Counted from the stretch's first letter, positions 25,940 to 35,554 are shown. The stretch is DNA of 49,876 nt from Candidatus Cloacimonadota bacterium (GCA_028706475.1 JAQWBI010000011.1:1-49876); one strand, 5' to 3'. Numbers and translations: made by a program. The notes: generated by a model from the sequence alone, not told the origin.

Positions 25940-25976
25940 CTATATCCCCTTCTAAAACTGAATTAAGGAGAATAAT

Positions 25977-27593
25977 ATGCAGTTCATACAGCTAAAAGAC
26001 ATCCACTATTGTTATCCAGATCAATATCAATCCATCCTTAAGGGTATAGATTTGGTGATTGCCGAAGGTGAAAAGATAGCCCTGATCGGCAGCAATGGCA
26101 GCGGAAAAACCACCCTGTTGCGCATCATCCTGCAAGAACTATCGCCCACCAAAGGAAGGATAAATTACCCCGGCAGCCCTCCAGTAATTGCGTATCTGCC
26201 TCAGGACATAAAGGTAAGCTCCGGGAATCGAGTGCGGGAATTCTTGCTGAATGTTCAGCCGGAAAAATTCCGTTTGATTACCGGGATCGAAAAGCTCTCC
26301 GCCATCGATGAGCTTAGTCCAGAGGAGGGGATACAGCTTTCTTCCCTGTGGCACGAATATCACGCCGGCAATGTGACGGATTGGGAAAGCGATGTACAGT
26401 CCATGATCATGCGGATGAATTTGCAACATCTGGCAGAGCGCGATTGCAGCAGCCTTTCCGGAGGTGAATCCACCCGTTTGCAACTGGCGGCGCTGCTCTT
26501 GGAAAAGCCGGACATCCTGATTCTGGACGAGCCTACCAACCACCTGGATCTACCAAATATCATGTGGCTGGAAGATTGGCTTTCGTCCTACAGCGGAGCG
26601 GTACTGTATGTATCTCACGATAAGATGTTTATCGATAACACTGCCACAAAGATAGCGGAATTGAAAGCGGGTAAACTGGATATCCGCATGGGCAATTTCG
26701 CCAGTTTCAGCCGGGACAAAGCGGACTTGCAAAATCATCAAATGGTACAGTATCAAGAGCGCAAGAGACTGATCCGAAACCTGCAGCAAGCAGTGCAGAA
26801 ACGCCGGGGCTGGGCGCAAAGCTTTCAACCGGAGACGCGGGCAGAAGGCAGAGGAGCGGTATATGAATCCGTCTTTAACGCAGCCAGAACCCAGATGCAG
26901 CAAGCCCGCTATATCGAAAAGCGGATCCGGATGCTGAATGAGCGCTATCACGTGGAACGGCCGATGTTTGATAAAGAACGTAAAGTGGATTTTGGCGAAG
27001 TGCATCTTTCCAACCGCGAACTGATCAACATCAGTGCGATGAGCTTCAGCTACAGTGACAAGTGGATTTTCAAAGACTTCTTTTTCAACCTTGGCTCTGC
27101 AGAGCGAGTATGGCTAAGCGCTGCCAATGGTTGTGGAAAAACTACCTTGATGAGGCTGATCTATGGCGAACTGAGCCCCCAAAAAGGCGAAATATCCTAT
27201 GCTCCCCGCCTTCGAATAGCCTACTATCGGCAGGATTTGAGCCTTCTGGATGCCAACCTGACGGTGCTGGACTATCTTCCTGATAGTGGTGGCGACAACA
27301 TACACATTCACAATATGATGGGCTGCCTCGGTTTGAAAGACGATCTGGCCAATGAAGAAATGGGAAGCCTTTCCTGGGGAGAAAAAGCCAAAGTACAGAT
27401 CCTGGGCATCCTGCTGGGCGAGTATAATGTGTTGCTGCTGGACGAGCCTACGAACCATCTGGATATGCGCAGCCGGGATCTATTGGCGCGCGCTCTGGAG
27501 AAATATACCGGAGCCGTGATCTTTGTATCTCACGATCGTTCTTTCATACACCGGATAGCTACCAGGGAGTTGAATCTGGAGAAGGATGTATAA
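25977..27593 (+). CDS. ABC-F family ATP-binding protein
   Basis: A 538-residue soluble protein with two ABC domains and no membrane segments. First domain: Walker A GSNGSGKTTLLR, signature SLSGGESTRLQLA, Walker B ILILDEPTNHLDL. Second domain: ANGCGKTTLMR, SLSWGEKAKVQIL (signature Ser-Gly-Gly altered to Ser-Trp-Gly) and LLLDEPTNHLDM, followed by IFVSHDRSFIH. The interdomain linker (about residues 230-325) is charged and helical (MVQYQERKRLIRNLQQAVQK), as in ribosome-acting ABC-F proteins. Members either tune translation (Uup, EttA, YbiT) or protect ribosomes from antibiotics; the subgroup cannot be decided here. SD AAGGAG precedes the ATG. Confidence 0.93.
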   Translation: MQFIQLKDIHYCYPDQYQSILKGIDLVIAEGEKIALIGSNGSGKTTLLRIILQELSPTKGRINYPGSPPVIAYLPQDIKVSSGNRVREFLLNVQPEKFRLITGIEKLSAIDELSPEEGIQLSSLWHEYHAGNVTDWESDVQSMIMRMNLQHLAERDCSSLSGGESTRLQLAALLLEKPDILILDEPTNHLDLPNIMWLEDWLSSYSGAVLYVSHDKMFIDNTATKIAELKAGKLDIRMGNFASFSRDKADLQNHQMVQYQERKRLIRNLQQAVQKRRGWAQSFQPETRAEGRGAVYESVFNAARTQMQQARYIEKRIRMLNERYHVERPMFDKERKVDFGEVHLSNRELINISAMSFSYSDKWIFKDFFFNLGSAERVWLSAANGCGKTTLMRLIYGELSPQKGEISYAPRLRIAYYRQDLSLLDANLTVLDYLPDSGGDNIHIHNMMGCLGLKDDLANEEMGSLSWGEKAKVQILGILLGEYNVLLLDEPTNHLDMRSRDLLARALEKYTGAVIFVSHDRSFIHRIATRELNLEKDV

Positions 27594-27642
27594 TGCGGAT
27601 GGTAGATGATGAGTTGGCCGGATCTTCGTTGAAATACAAAAT

Positions 27643-27664
27643 AGGCGGGACCAAAATCCCGCCT
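27643..27664. terminator. Hairpin terminator between convergent genes
   Basis: A perfect 8-bp stem AGGCGGGA/TCCCGCCT with a six-base loop, between the ABC-F stop (27593) and the convergent gene ending at 27690. The T-rich tract is better on the minus strand. Confidence 0.7.
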
Positions 27665-27689
27665 TGTGCTGATGAATGAATCTTTGAGA

Positions 27690-28565
27690 TTAAGCTTTTT
27701 GTGAAAGAACCACGCGCCATTCTTTATTGTGGATCTTGATGGTATCCCAATATGCTTTTTTGGCAACCACTTCTTCTTTTCCCGCTGCCTTGAAGCTGTA
27801 TTCGCCTTCTCCGCTAGCTTTTGTGGAGATGGTTCTGGCTAGCTCCAGTAGGGATTCATTCCCCTGAAACATAGGATCCGTGAAGGTGTTTGCGCCTATC
27901 TCGGGCTTATCCTGATCGCTTACGACCATGCCATCGGGTTCCATTGCCCACAATTGATAATCTGTCCCGACTCCGGCATTGTTCATAACAATCTGGGGGA
28001 GCATCGATGTATCCAGAGTGAGAACGAGGGAGCCCATGAACTTCTGTTTGGCATCAAACAAATGATATGCTAAGACCACTGTGGCAAAGCCTTCCACGGC
28101 AATATCCCGAGAATCGCCACCGAATCTGAGTGCCGACTCCCAGACTTCGCCTATGTCAATCTTTGCCACAAATGCCCCAGCCCTACTTGATGAATGAATA
28201 CCAAAATCTGCAGCATCGCCGTTGTTCCCCGTGATGTAAACACTTCCATCCGTGCCCGCAGCAATGCCGTGTCCAATATCCGCTCCTGTACCGCCCGCAC
28301 GATTTGCCCAGGCCCAGGATCCTTCTGACAATATCACTGTTACAAACACTTCAGTGCTACAGAAGCCTTCTCCTGTTAACACATCATCTCCAAAGTAAGC
28401 TGGGGAAGCAACTGTACCGGTGAGATATAAATTGCCAATGGCGTCTCTGTCGATGCTGTAAACATAGTCATCTGATCTGCTGCTGCCACCGCTCAGGGCC
28501 CATAACCACTGTGGATTCTGGCCAAATAAAGAAACACATACGAGCAAAAAAATGCTCCCAAACAA
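27690..28565 (-). CDS. Chimera of SBBP-type propeller fragment and Cache sensor domain, probable decaying gene
   Basis: The open frame gives 291 residues. The N-terminal half has a hydrophobic leader (LLVCVSLFGQNPQWLWA) and about two SBBP-like propeller repeats (DAIGNLYLTGTVAS, GTDGSVYITGNNGDAADFG), which in this group normally run much longer and end in a sorting tail. From about residue 150 it switches to a Cache ligand-sensing domain of chemoreceptor/kinase type (RDIAVEGFATVV, LWAMEPDGMVVSDQDK, ANTFTDPMF, KKAYWDTIKIHNKEWR) and stops without a membrane segment or signalling domain. The frame opens with a TTG at 28565 lacking any SD. A well-placed AGGA and ATG exist at 28592 and 28584 in another frame, connecting if the run of seven T (28546-28552) had changed length. 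I read this as a recombined and frameshifted remnant, though a working fusion is not excluded. Confidence 0.6.
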   Translation of the reverse strand: MFGSIFLLVCVSLFGQNPQWLWALSGGSSRSDDYVYSIDRDAIGNLYLTGTVASPAYFGDDVLTGEGFCSTEVFVTVILSEGSWAWANRAGGTGADIGHGIAAGTDGSVYITGNNGDAADFGIHSSSRAGAFVAKIDIGEVWESALRFGGDSRDIAVEGFATVVLAYHLFDAKQKFMGSLVLTLDTSMLPQIVMNNAGVGTDYQLWAMEPDGMVVSDQDKPEIGANTFTDPMFQGNESLLELARTISTKASGEGEYSFKAAGKEEVVAKKAYWDTIKIHNKEWRVVLSQKA

Positions 28566-28782
28566 ACAATTCGCGTATCATCATGTCTTCATCCTAGCAT
28601 GAATAGTGTCCCTATCATAATCAAATGAGTGTATGTGAAACTTTACTGTTAAGCAAAATCTCACATGTTTATCATTGTCTATTACGGGATTTGTATAATC
28701 TCTGCAACACTCCACACATAATTGATGTGGTAATACCAGTATTGTGTGGGTAGTACTTGCTATAGGGATTGCAGGTACGACA

Positions 28783-28811
28783 CAAAAAAGAGCAGCCTAA
28801 GTGACTGCTCT
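28783..28811 (-). terminator. Terminator of the rpoD operon
   Basis: AGAGCAG/CTGCTCT stem (28789-28795 with 28805-28811), followed on the minus strand by six T residues, 35 bases after the rpoD stop. Confidence 0.87.
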
Positions 28812-28845
28812 ATATAACTAATTGTATCCTGATAATGGTACTAGC

Positions 28846-30585
28846 TTATTTCACATGGAAGTTATCCAGGAATTGCTGCAGGATGGCAGCCCGGCTGGGA
28901 TGCCGCAGTTTCTTGAGAGCCTTGTCTTCGATCTGGCGGATACGTTCACGAGTCACCTGAAAGATATTGCCTACTTCTTCCAGGGTACGGTGATAACCGT
29001 CGTCGATGCCAAAGCGGAGGCGGATCACGCGTTCTTCGCGGGTTGTGAGCGTTCTTAGCACTTCATCCACCTGTTTCTTCAGCAAGCTGCGTTCGGCTAG
29101 GCGTTCAGGGGAGATGATGGTTCTATCTTCGATGAAGTCGCCCAAGATGCTATCTTCGCTGTCGTGGCCGATGGGTTTATCCAGCGAGACGGGTTCTTTG
29201 CTGATGGACAGGATGTTTTTCACCTTTTCCACGGGCATATCCAGTACTTCCGAGATTTCTTCGGGATAAGGATCGCGGCCCAGCTTTTGCATCAGGCGGC
29301 GGCTGGTGCGGTTGATCTTGTTTATAGATTCGATCATATGTACAGGAATGCGTATTGTTCGTGCCTGATCTGCGATGGCGCGGGTGATGGCTTGACGAAT
29401 CCACCACGTGGCGTAGGTGCTGAATTTGAAGCCCTTGCGGTAGTCATATTTTTCTACAGCGCGCATCAGCCCGGTGTTTCCTTCCTGTATGAGGTCCAAG
29501 AATTCCAGTCCGCGATTGTTATAACGTTTGGCGATGGAGATCACGAGGCGCACGTTGGCCTCGATCATCTCGTTTTGCGCCTTTTCCTTGTTGCGTTCAG
29601 CGCGGTCTATTTCACGCAGGAGGAAGACCAATTCGGTGCCGGTCATCTTTGTTTCCAGTTCTACGCGGCGGATCTTGCGGCGGGCGTTTTTGATCTTACG
29701 CAGAGTTTCCACAAAGATATTGGGATCCATATTGGTTTCGCCTTTTACTTCTTCAAAATCCTCATCGCTTTTCTTCGCGCGGCGTCCGTAGGTGCAGATT
29801 TCGTCTATGGTATAGCGTTTGATCTTTGTAAGTTCATTAATGGAGTGATAGCTTTCTTCGATGCGTTCCACCAGGCTGCGGATGCGGTAGACCATGCGTT
29901 TGATGAGTTTGTCGTTGTAGGACAAGCTCATGAAGGTTTCCACCACTTGTTCGCGTAGTTTATCTATCTCTTCTTGCCTGCTGGCGGTACCGGTTTCATC
30001 GAAGTTACAATTATCCAGGATGCCCCCGATCTTATCCAGGGTTTTCTCGTTTTCTTTCAGTATTTCTTTGAAGTGATCGATGATTTTGACGTCCTGATTT
30101 TTGTCGATCCAAGTACCGATATCCACTTTGAAGATTTGATCCAATCTCACGCGGCGTTCACGGTAGCGATGCAGGAAGTTGTACATTTCGCGCAGAGTGG
30201 AGCCTGCCTGGAACACATTTTGATTGATCATCTTCTGGTAGGTTTCGATCTTTTTGGCTACGCGTACCTCGCCATCCCTATCCAGAAGGGGAACTCTGCC
30301 CATCTCCCTCAAATACATACGCACCGGATCATCATAGAAGCGTTTGGTCTTGAACTTCTTGGGGGCAGTGGGTTTACGAATGGCCGCTCCGCCTTTGGTG
30401 ATGCGTTTTTCGGTTTCGTCGATGATCTCGATTCCATCTTGCGAAAGGTCGAAGATAATGTCGTCTACCTTATCCAAAAAGAAGGGGCTATTTGGCAAGA
30501 TGTCGTTGATTTGTTTGAAGGTGATATATCCGGAGTCTTTTCCCAGATCCACCAGCTTTTTCAAACATTCGTTATAAGTAATCAT
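28846..30585 (-). CDS. rpoD: Primary RNA polymerase sigma factor (sigma-70)
   Basis: A 579-residue housekeeping sigma factor. ATG 30585 is preferred over the adjacent TTG because SD AAGGAG is five bases upstream. Region 1.1 is at the N-terminus ([17 protein letters not shown]). Region 1.2 is [19 protein letters not shown], then a non-conserved region of about 200 residues. Region 2 has [20 protein letters not shown], the polymerase-contacting [19 protein letters not shown] and the -10 reading [17 protein letters not shown]. Region 3 and region 4.2 ([34 protein letters not shown]) complete it. It is the last gene of the macromolecular-synthesis operon, 24 bases after dnaG. Confidence 0.98.
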   Translation of the reverse strand: MITYNECLKKLVDLGKDSGYITFKQINDILPNSPFFLDKVDDIIFDLSQDGIEIIDETEKRITKGGAAIRKPTAPKKFKTKRFYDDPVRMYLREMGRVPLLDRDGEVRVAKKIETYQKMINQNVFQAGSTLREMYNFLHRYRERRVRLDQIFKVDIGTWIDKNQDVKIIDHFKEILKENEKTLDKIGGILDNCNFDETGTASRQEEIDKLREQVVETFMSLSYNDKLIKRMVYRIRSLVERIEESYHSINELTKIKRYTIDEICTYGRRAKKSDEDFEEVKGETNMDPNIFVETLRKIKNARRKIRRVELETKMTGTELVFLLREIDRAERNKEKAQNEMIEANVRLVISIAKRYNNRGLEFLDLIQEGNTGLMRAVEKYDYRKGFKFSTYATWWIRQAITRAIADQARTIRIPVHMIESINKINRTSRRLMQKLGRDPYPEEISEVLDMPVEKVKNILSISKEPVSLDKPIGHDSEDSILGDFIEDRTIISPERLAERSLLKKQVDEVLRTLTTREERVIRLRFGIDDGYHRTLEEVGNIFQVTRERIRQIEDKALKKLRHPSRAAILQQFLDNFHVK

Positions 30586-30609
30586 CAATGCTCCTTGGCA
30601 AAGAGTTCT

Positions 30610-32337
30610 CTAAAAGAGGACTTTATTTACCACCCGCTTTGTCATTCTGCGATACTCACGGGAAAGTGTTTCCTTCTGTTTGAGGAGTTCCAGATTGCCG
30701 GAATCCCTGTTTATTGCCTTGTCCAAGACCTCCAGATCCCGTTTCAGCTTACGCAGTTTCAAGTCTCGGATCATACCAGAAAGGTTTGCTAAATGCAAAT
30801 CCTCAAACAGAAGTTCAGCCATGCTGTTTTTGATTTCATCATTTTCAATATCGTCCAAAAGCGCTGCCGGATTCCAGGTCTCCAGTTTTGGGATCCTGGA
30901 TTGCAGGAAACTAAAGACTTGGCGGCAGAGCTTACTGTTAAAATAATCCACAGAGAGTTCATTGGCAAGAAGATTGTAACTATCTGCATCTTTCAAGGCC
31001 ATGCCTAGAAGCTGCATTTCCATGCTGGTTTCGGATAGTTTTGAGGGGGATGGCGCGTCTTCCGGCTGTGCTGTCGTGGTTCCTCCGCTGCGGCGCAGAC
31101 TGGAGAGCAGAGACTGAGTGGTGATACCGAAGCTGCGCGAAATGTCAGCGACAAATAGTTCTCTTTGGATGGGATCGTCCAACTGTCTCAGAGCGTCCAA
31201 AAGGAGGTCTATGCGCTCCTTCACAGGTTCATCGATATTCGTGGAAGTGGCCATGAAATCGATGAGAGTTGGCGCTTTATCTATCAATTCTTGTAAGGCG
31301 TCTTTGCCAAAAGCAAGCAGGAAAGAATCCGGATCTTCTCCTTCGGGAAGTGTGGCGATGCGCACTTGCATGCCTTTGGAAAGGCAGAGCATACCGCCCC
31401 GGATAGCTGCTTTCACTCCGGCTTTGTCGCTATCGTAGAGCATTACCGTTTTCCGGGAAAAGCGGTTCAACAGGAGCACCTGATTGAGGGTGAGCGCTGT
31501 ACCCAAACTGGCAACAGAGTTTACAAAACCATGTTCATAGAGACGCAGAAAGTCGAAATAGCCCTCGCATACCAGAGAGTAGTCCATCTTGCTGATGTTG
31601 TATTTGGTCTTGAAAAGGCCATACAGCTCTTTGCCTTTGGTATAGAGATCGGTACCGGGAGAATTTATGTATTTGCCAGAGTTCTCTTTTTCTTCGATGA
31701 TCCTGCCGCCAAAGGCAATTACATCCCCGGTATTGTTGTGAATAGAAAACATCAGCCGATCGCGGAAAAGGTCGTTCAAAGCTCCACTATATTCGGTAAA
31801 GAGTCCGCTTATTTTCAGCAAATCTACGCCATAGCCTTCTTTGAGCAGATGATTCAACAGGCTACGGTTTGAAGGCAGGGCAAACCCCAGTTGCAGCTCC
31901 TTGGCCGTCTGAGGGCTAAACTTCCTTCCGGCAAGGTATTCCAAGGCATTATCAGCGTGCTCAAACAGGCATTCTGCAAAAAAATCACCAGCACTTTTAT
32001 ATACCTGTAAAAGCTGTTGACGGCGAGTGGAGGCTACTGTGCCGCGCTCGTGTTCGGGGATGCTGAAACCGGAGCGCTGAGCCAGTTTTTTTACGGCTTC
32101 GATGAAGTTTAGCTTCTCATATTCCTGCACAAAAGTGAAGACGTTGCCGGCCTTTCCGCAGGCGAAGCACTTGAAAATCTGTTTGGGCTGGCTTACATAC
32201 ATGGAAGGTCGCGTATCATCGTGAAAAGGGCATACTCCACGCCAGTTTGACCCCATATGTTTCAGGGGTACATAGGCTTGGATTACATCCACAATGTCAT
32301 TTGCCTGGCGAATTTGGTCGATCAGGTGGTTGTCCAA
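30610..32337 (-). CDS. dnaG: DNA primase
   Basis: A 575-residue replication primase. The N-terminal CHC2 zinc finger has CPFHDDTRP and FKCFACGKAGN. The catalytic core begins ALEYLAGRKFSPQTAKELQL. The TOPRIM segment shows LVCEGYFDFLRL and the metal-binding MLYDSDKAG. The C-terminal helicase-binding part (from about residue 420) is divergent, as is usual. The start codon is TTG, with AGGAAG four bases upstream. It sits 9 bases after mutS2 and 24 bases before rpoD, so expression is coupled. Confidence 0.98.
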   Translation of the reverse strand: MDNHLIDQIRQANDIVDVIQAYVPLKHMGSNWRGVCPFHDDTRPSMYVSQPKQIFKCFACGKAGNVFTFVQEYEKLNFIEAVKKLAQRSGFSIPEHERGTVASTRRQQLLQVYKSAGDFFAECLFEHADNALEYLAGRKFSPQTAKELQLGFALPSNRSLLNHLLKEGYGVDLLKISGLFTEYSGALNDLFRDRLMFSIHNNTGDVIAFGGRIIEEKENSGKYINSPGTDLYTKGKELYGLFKTKYNISKMDYSLVCEGYFDFLRLYEHGFVNSVASLGTALTLNQVLLLNRFSRKTVMLYDSDKAGVKAAIRGGMLCLSKGMQVRIATLPEGEDPDSFLLAFGKDALQELIDKAPTLIDFMATSTNIDEPVKERIDLLLDALRQLDDPIQRELFVADISRSFGITTQSLLSSLRRSGGTTTAQPEDAPSPSKLSETSMEMQLLGMALKDADSYNLLANELSVDYFNSKLCRQVFSFLQSRIPKLETWNPAALLDDIENDEIKNSMAELLFEDLHLANLSGMIRDLKLRKLKRDLEVLDKAINRDSGNLELLKQKETLSREYRRMTKRVVNKVLF

Positions 32338-32346
32338 CGCTCTTCC

Positions 32347-34692
32347 TTATATTTTTACTACCGTTACCCCGCTTCCGCCTTCAAACATGGGCGGGGTCTC
32401 GATGCTTTTAACATTCTTTTTTCGGGAAAGATACTCGCGCACCTTGGTTCGGAGGGCTCCGGTTCCTTTTCCGTGTACGATTCGAAGAGTACTGAAGCCG
32501 GTGAGGGCAGCGTTATCCAAAAATTCATCTATGAGGGGCATCGCTTCGTCGAAAGTGAGTCCCAAAAGCTTCAGTTCCGTCTGAACCTTTGCATTTACTT
32601 TACTGGATGTAAGCGGTACTGCCGGTTCTGTTGCGGTTTGTGTACTACGGTAGAGATTGCTCAGTCTGGTTTTGAAGCCGATACCGTTCATATCCACAGT
32701 AGCTTCTTTGCCATTGATGGACAGTATTTGTGCTTCCGCTTCAAAATCTGCCAGCCAGACGCGATCTCCCACCTTGGGATTATCCGCTTTGATGCGGCCT
32801 TCGCTGTTGCTTCGTTTCAGTTCGCGGTTCAGTTCGTCATTCTGTATGGAAATATCATGCAATTTTCTTTCCGAAAGCTTGCGGCGTTCTTCTTTGTCCA
32901 ATGCTTTCAGCTCGTTCAACTCTCTATTATACAGCTTTTGGAAGCCTATTAGCTCGGTCTGCAATTCTTTGATGTGTTTCAGGCGTCTTGCTTTCAGTTC
33001 AGTTTGCCATTCTCTTTCTTTGTCGTCCAATTCGTTAAGGCGATTCTGTATGTTCCGGGTTTTCAATTCGTATTGATAGATGCTTTTTGCCAGGTCCTTC
33101 TTCTGATCCTGCAGTGTTTTGATTAGGTTGCTAAACTCCAGGTTTTGACTGCCGGCAAGTTCTCTGGCGCGGTCAATCAAACTGGGATCGATACCCAGAG
33201 AGGCAGCTACTTCGATGGCAAAGCTGTCGCCGGGAATGCCGATATTGAGGTGGTAGGTGGGGATTAAAGAACGCATGTCAAATTGCATGGCGGCATTCAC
33301 GCAGTGTGGATGAGATTCGGCGAAGACCTTCAGAGCGGTGTAGTGCGTGGTCACAATGCCTTTCACACCTTTTTCGGTAAGCTGTTCCAAAATAGCCTGA
33401 GCTAAAGCGGATCCTTGCTGGGGATCAGTAGCAGCACCGATCTCGTCTATCAGGATCAGGCTGCTGGTTTTGGCACTTTTCAGCATGCTTCCGATCTTGT
33501 CCAGATGAGAGCTGAAAGTGGAGAGAGCATTCTCGATGGATTGATCGTCTCCGATATCAGCTAAAACTTCTGTGAAGCAACCGATCTCGCTTTCTTCATC
33601 TACTGGAACCGGCAAGCCTGTCATAGCCATCAAGGTAATGAGCCCTACGGCTTTCATTAGCACAGTCTTCCCGCCGGTATTGGGTCCGCTGAGCACCAGC
33701 ATGTTGTAGCTTTCACCCAAATTTAGATTGAAGGGTATTACTTTATGAAAACCGTTTGTACCTTCTTCGGCGATCTTTTTCAGGATCAAAAGGGGATGTC
33801 GGGCGCTCTGTAGCCGTAGTACGGGATCTTCACGCATCTGCGGTACTCTAGCCTTGATACTGTTTGCCACGCGTGCTGCCGCATAAAGGAAATCCAGACG
33901 GGCGAGATGTTTCTGATTGTTCAGTAACTCGCGTTTATGTACGCGGATGGAAGTGGAGTATTCGCTGAGAATGCGGTAGATCTCGCGCTTTTCTTCATCT
34001 TTCAGGAGCTGCAGTTCATTGTTCAAGGGTACTATTTCTGCAGGCTCGATGAAGACGGTGGCACCTTTGGCAGAATGGCTCTGAACTATGCCCGGAACGA
34101 AAGAAGCTGCGGATTCTTTAACTGGAATTACAAAACGATCGTCTCGCTGAGTTACGAACTTCTCCTGTAGAAAACCTTCCATGCGGGGTTCGGTAAGCAT
34201 GTTTTGCATTGTGCGCTGAACCCGGCTGCGCAGACTGCTGATACTCCGCCGGATGCGCCCGAGTTCCGTCGATGCGCTGTCCAGGATGTCGCCTTCGGGA
34301 TCAAAGATACGATCGAAAGCCTGGCGAATCTGGGGCAGAGGGACTACTCGCTTTACTATCTTTTGAGCCAGTGGCAGTTCATCAAAAGCGGAGTTGCTTT
34401 CCCCCAGCACTGTAGCCAGAGAGGAATTCTGGCAGATCAGCTTCAGTTCCTCGTAATCAAAGATGCCGGTAGAGCTATCTTCAAAGAGGAAAGAGATGTC
34501 GCATAGATCGAAAAAATCGAAGGTGATGCCTTGCTCCAGGGCGTTTTGAAAGGCAGCGATTAGGTTTTGGGAAGCGCACATGGCGTTGATGTCGGTGAGC
34601 GGCTTCAGTTCCCTTATCTGCAGCTTGCCCAAATCGCTGTGACAACTTGCTGCCAGGTGACCCAGCAGCAGTTTGAATTCCCGATCGGTCAT
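32347..34692 (-). CDS. mutS2: MutS2 endonuclease / ribosome-rescue ATPase
   Basis: A 781-residue MutS-family protein. It lacks the mismatch-recognition domain and begins directly with the lever/clamp region. The ATPase has Walker A LSGPNTGGKTVLMKAVG, LILIDEIGAATDPQQGSALA (Walker B) and GIVTTHYTALK. A long charged coiled coil follows (about residues 510-640). The C-terminal Smr domain (about 700-781) includes IVHGKGTGALRTKVREYL. MutS2 suppresses recombination or senses collided ribosomes, splitting them through the Smr domain. Its start overlaps the cvpA stop by four bases (ATGA), giving translational coupling. Insertion of mutS2 in an rpsU-dnaG-rpoD operon is unusual. Confidence 0.97.
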   Translation of the reverse strand: MTDREFKLLLGHLAASCHSDLGKLQIRELKPLTDINAMCASQNLIAAFQNALEQGITFDFFDLCDISFLFEDSSTGIFDYEELKLICQNSSLATVLGESNSAFDELPLAQKIVKRVVPLPQIRQAFDRIFDPEGDILDSASTELGRIRRSISSLRSRVQRTMQNMLTEPRMEGFLQEKFVTQRDDRFVIPVKESAASFVPGIVQSHSAKGATVFIEPAEIVPLNNELQLLKDEEKREIYRILSEYSTSIRVHKRELLNNQKHLARLDFLYAAARVANSIKARVPQMREDPVLRLQSARHPLLILKKIAEEGTNGFHKVIPFNLNLGESYNMLVLSGPNTGGKTVLMKAVGLITLMAMTGLPVPVDEESEIGCFTEVLADIGDDQSIENALSTFSSHLDKIGSMLKSAKTSSLILIDEIGAATDPQQGSALAQAILEQLTEKGVKGIVTTHYTALKVFAESHPHCVNAAMQFDMRSLIPTYHLNIGIPGDSFAIEVAASLGIDPSLIDRARELAGSQNLEFSNLIKTLQDQKKDLAKSIYQYELKTRNIQNRLNELDDKEREWQTELKARRLKHIKELQTELIGFQKLYNRELNELKALDKEERRKLSERKLHDISIQNDELNRELKRSNSEGRIKADNPKVGDRVWLADFEAEAQILSINGKEATVDMNGIGFKTRLSNLYRSTQTATEPAVPLTSSKVNAKVQTELKLLGLTFDEAMPLIDEFLDNAALTGFSTLRIVHGKGTGALRTKVREYLSRKKNVKSIETPPMFEGGSGVTVVKI

Positions 34693-35225
34693 TTTGATTC
34701 GTCTTCCCGCTTCTGCAGAAACTCAGGCATTTTGATGTAGTTCATCCTGTTTTTTAGATTCAGTTTTGCAAACATATCCTCTTTCAGCTGTTGCACTCCC
34801 ACGTACACCCGGTGTTTTTCAGGATTTTTCAGCGGTTCAGAAAGCTTTGGTATATAGTCCATTACAACGCTGAAAATGATTACCAGGATTAGTCCGTTCA
34901 AAAATCCTAGGATAGCGCCCAAGCTTCGGTCTATCCACGATAACTTCATGGCACGGATGAAGCGTTCGAAAATCCATATTACAAAGCGCACTATCACTAC
35001 AATGAGGACGAGGATCAGCACCACTGCGATGATGGTGGAAAGGGTCTTGCTATGCCCATATTTCAGCATCAATTGATTTGCAAGCAGAGGATAGTAATGA
35101 CCCACTAGGAAGAAGGCCAGAACAACTCCGGCAAATTGAACTACCGCTCCTATCAGGCCGCGTCTGATACCAATGACAGTACATACCAGCATAAGTGCCA
35201 AAATTATCCAATCTATCACGGCCAT
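34689..35225 (-). CDS. cvpA: CvpA family membrane protein
   Basis: A 178-residue inner-membrane protein with four predicted helices in the first 125 residues: IDWIILALMLVCTVIGIRRG, GAVVQFAGVVLAFFLVGHYY, TIIAVVLILVLIVVIVRFVI and ILGFLNGLILVIIFSVVMDY. The hallmark D..I...L....G..RG motif and the loop RAMKLSWIDRSLGAILG are conserved. A charged cytoplasmic tail ends the protein. The molecular role of CvpA is unsettled (colicin V production, envelope stress, purine link). SD GGGAG precedes the ATG and the stop overlaps mutS2. In many bacteria cvpA is followed by mutS2, and here that pair is nested between rpsU and dnaG. Confidence 0.92.
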   Translation of the reverse strand: MAVIDWIILALMLVCTVIGIRRGLIGAVVQFAGVVLAFFLVGHYYPLLANQLMLKYGHSKTLSTIIAVVLILVLIVVIVRFVIWIFERFIRAMKLSWIDRSLGAILGFLNGLILVIIFSVVMDYIPKLSEPLKNPEKHRVYVGVQQLKEDMFAKLNLKNRMNYIKMPEFLQKREDESK

Positions 35226-35245
35226 AATGTGCTCCCTTTTGCCAT

Positions 35246-35282
35246 AAAAAGCATACAGGGATGCGCATTGATCCCTGTATGC
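35246..35282 (-). terminator. Attenuator/terminator between rpsU and cvpA
   Basis: A perfect 12-bp stem GCATACAGGGAT/ATCCCTGTATGC (35251-35262 with 35271-35282) followed on the minus strand by five T residues. It lies directly after rpsU and before cvpA, so it probably lets rpsU be made in excess over the downstream genes. Confidence 0.85.
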
Positions 35283-35310
35283 CGTATTAATCTTACAATA
35301 AAGCTTGGCT

Positions 35311-35517
35311 TTATTTCATGTAGCGTTGCATCCGACGCTGGATTTTCAGCATCTTGCGACGTGCAGCGTTCGCTTCGCGTTTCTTCTTTACGCTAGGCTT
35401 CTCGTAGGCCTGATGCTTCTTTATTTCCGAAAGAATTGCGGCTTTCTCGCATTTCTTTTTAAAGCGCTTCAAGAGATAATCGAAGGATTCGTTTTCTTTT
35501 GACACTACTGTCGGCAA
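35311..35517 (-). CDS. rpsU: 30S ribosomal protein S21
   Basis: A 68-residue basic ribosomal protein: VSKENESFDYLLKRFKKKC...KKREANAARRK, ending in a lysine- and arginine-rich helix (RRMQRYMK). The start codon is TTG, supported by SD AAGGTGG upstream and an in-frame TGA immediately before. It is the first gene of the macromolecular-synthesis operon rpsU-cvpA-mutS2-dnaG-rpoD and is separated from the rest by a strong attenuator hairpin. In several Bacteroidota S21 is tied to anti-SD occlusion, but the SDs here are strong and I draw no such conclusion. Confidence 0.96.
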   Translation of the reverse strand: MPTVVSKENESFDYLLKRFKKKCEKAAILSEIKKHQAYEKPSVKKKREANAARRKMLKIQRRMQRYMK

Positions 35518-35554
35518 TCAAATCACCACCTTTTGTTTATGATTTAAGAAATGC

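Noticed and set aside
29164-30792. Long plus-strand open frames opposite rpoD and dnaG
   Set aside because: Antisense shadows produced by codon bias of well-conserved genes.
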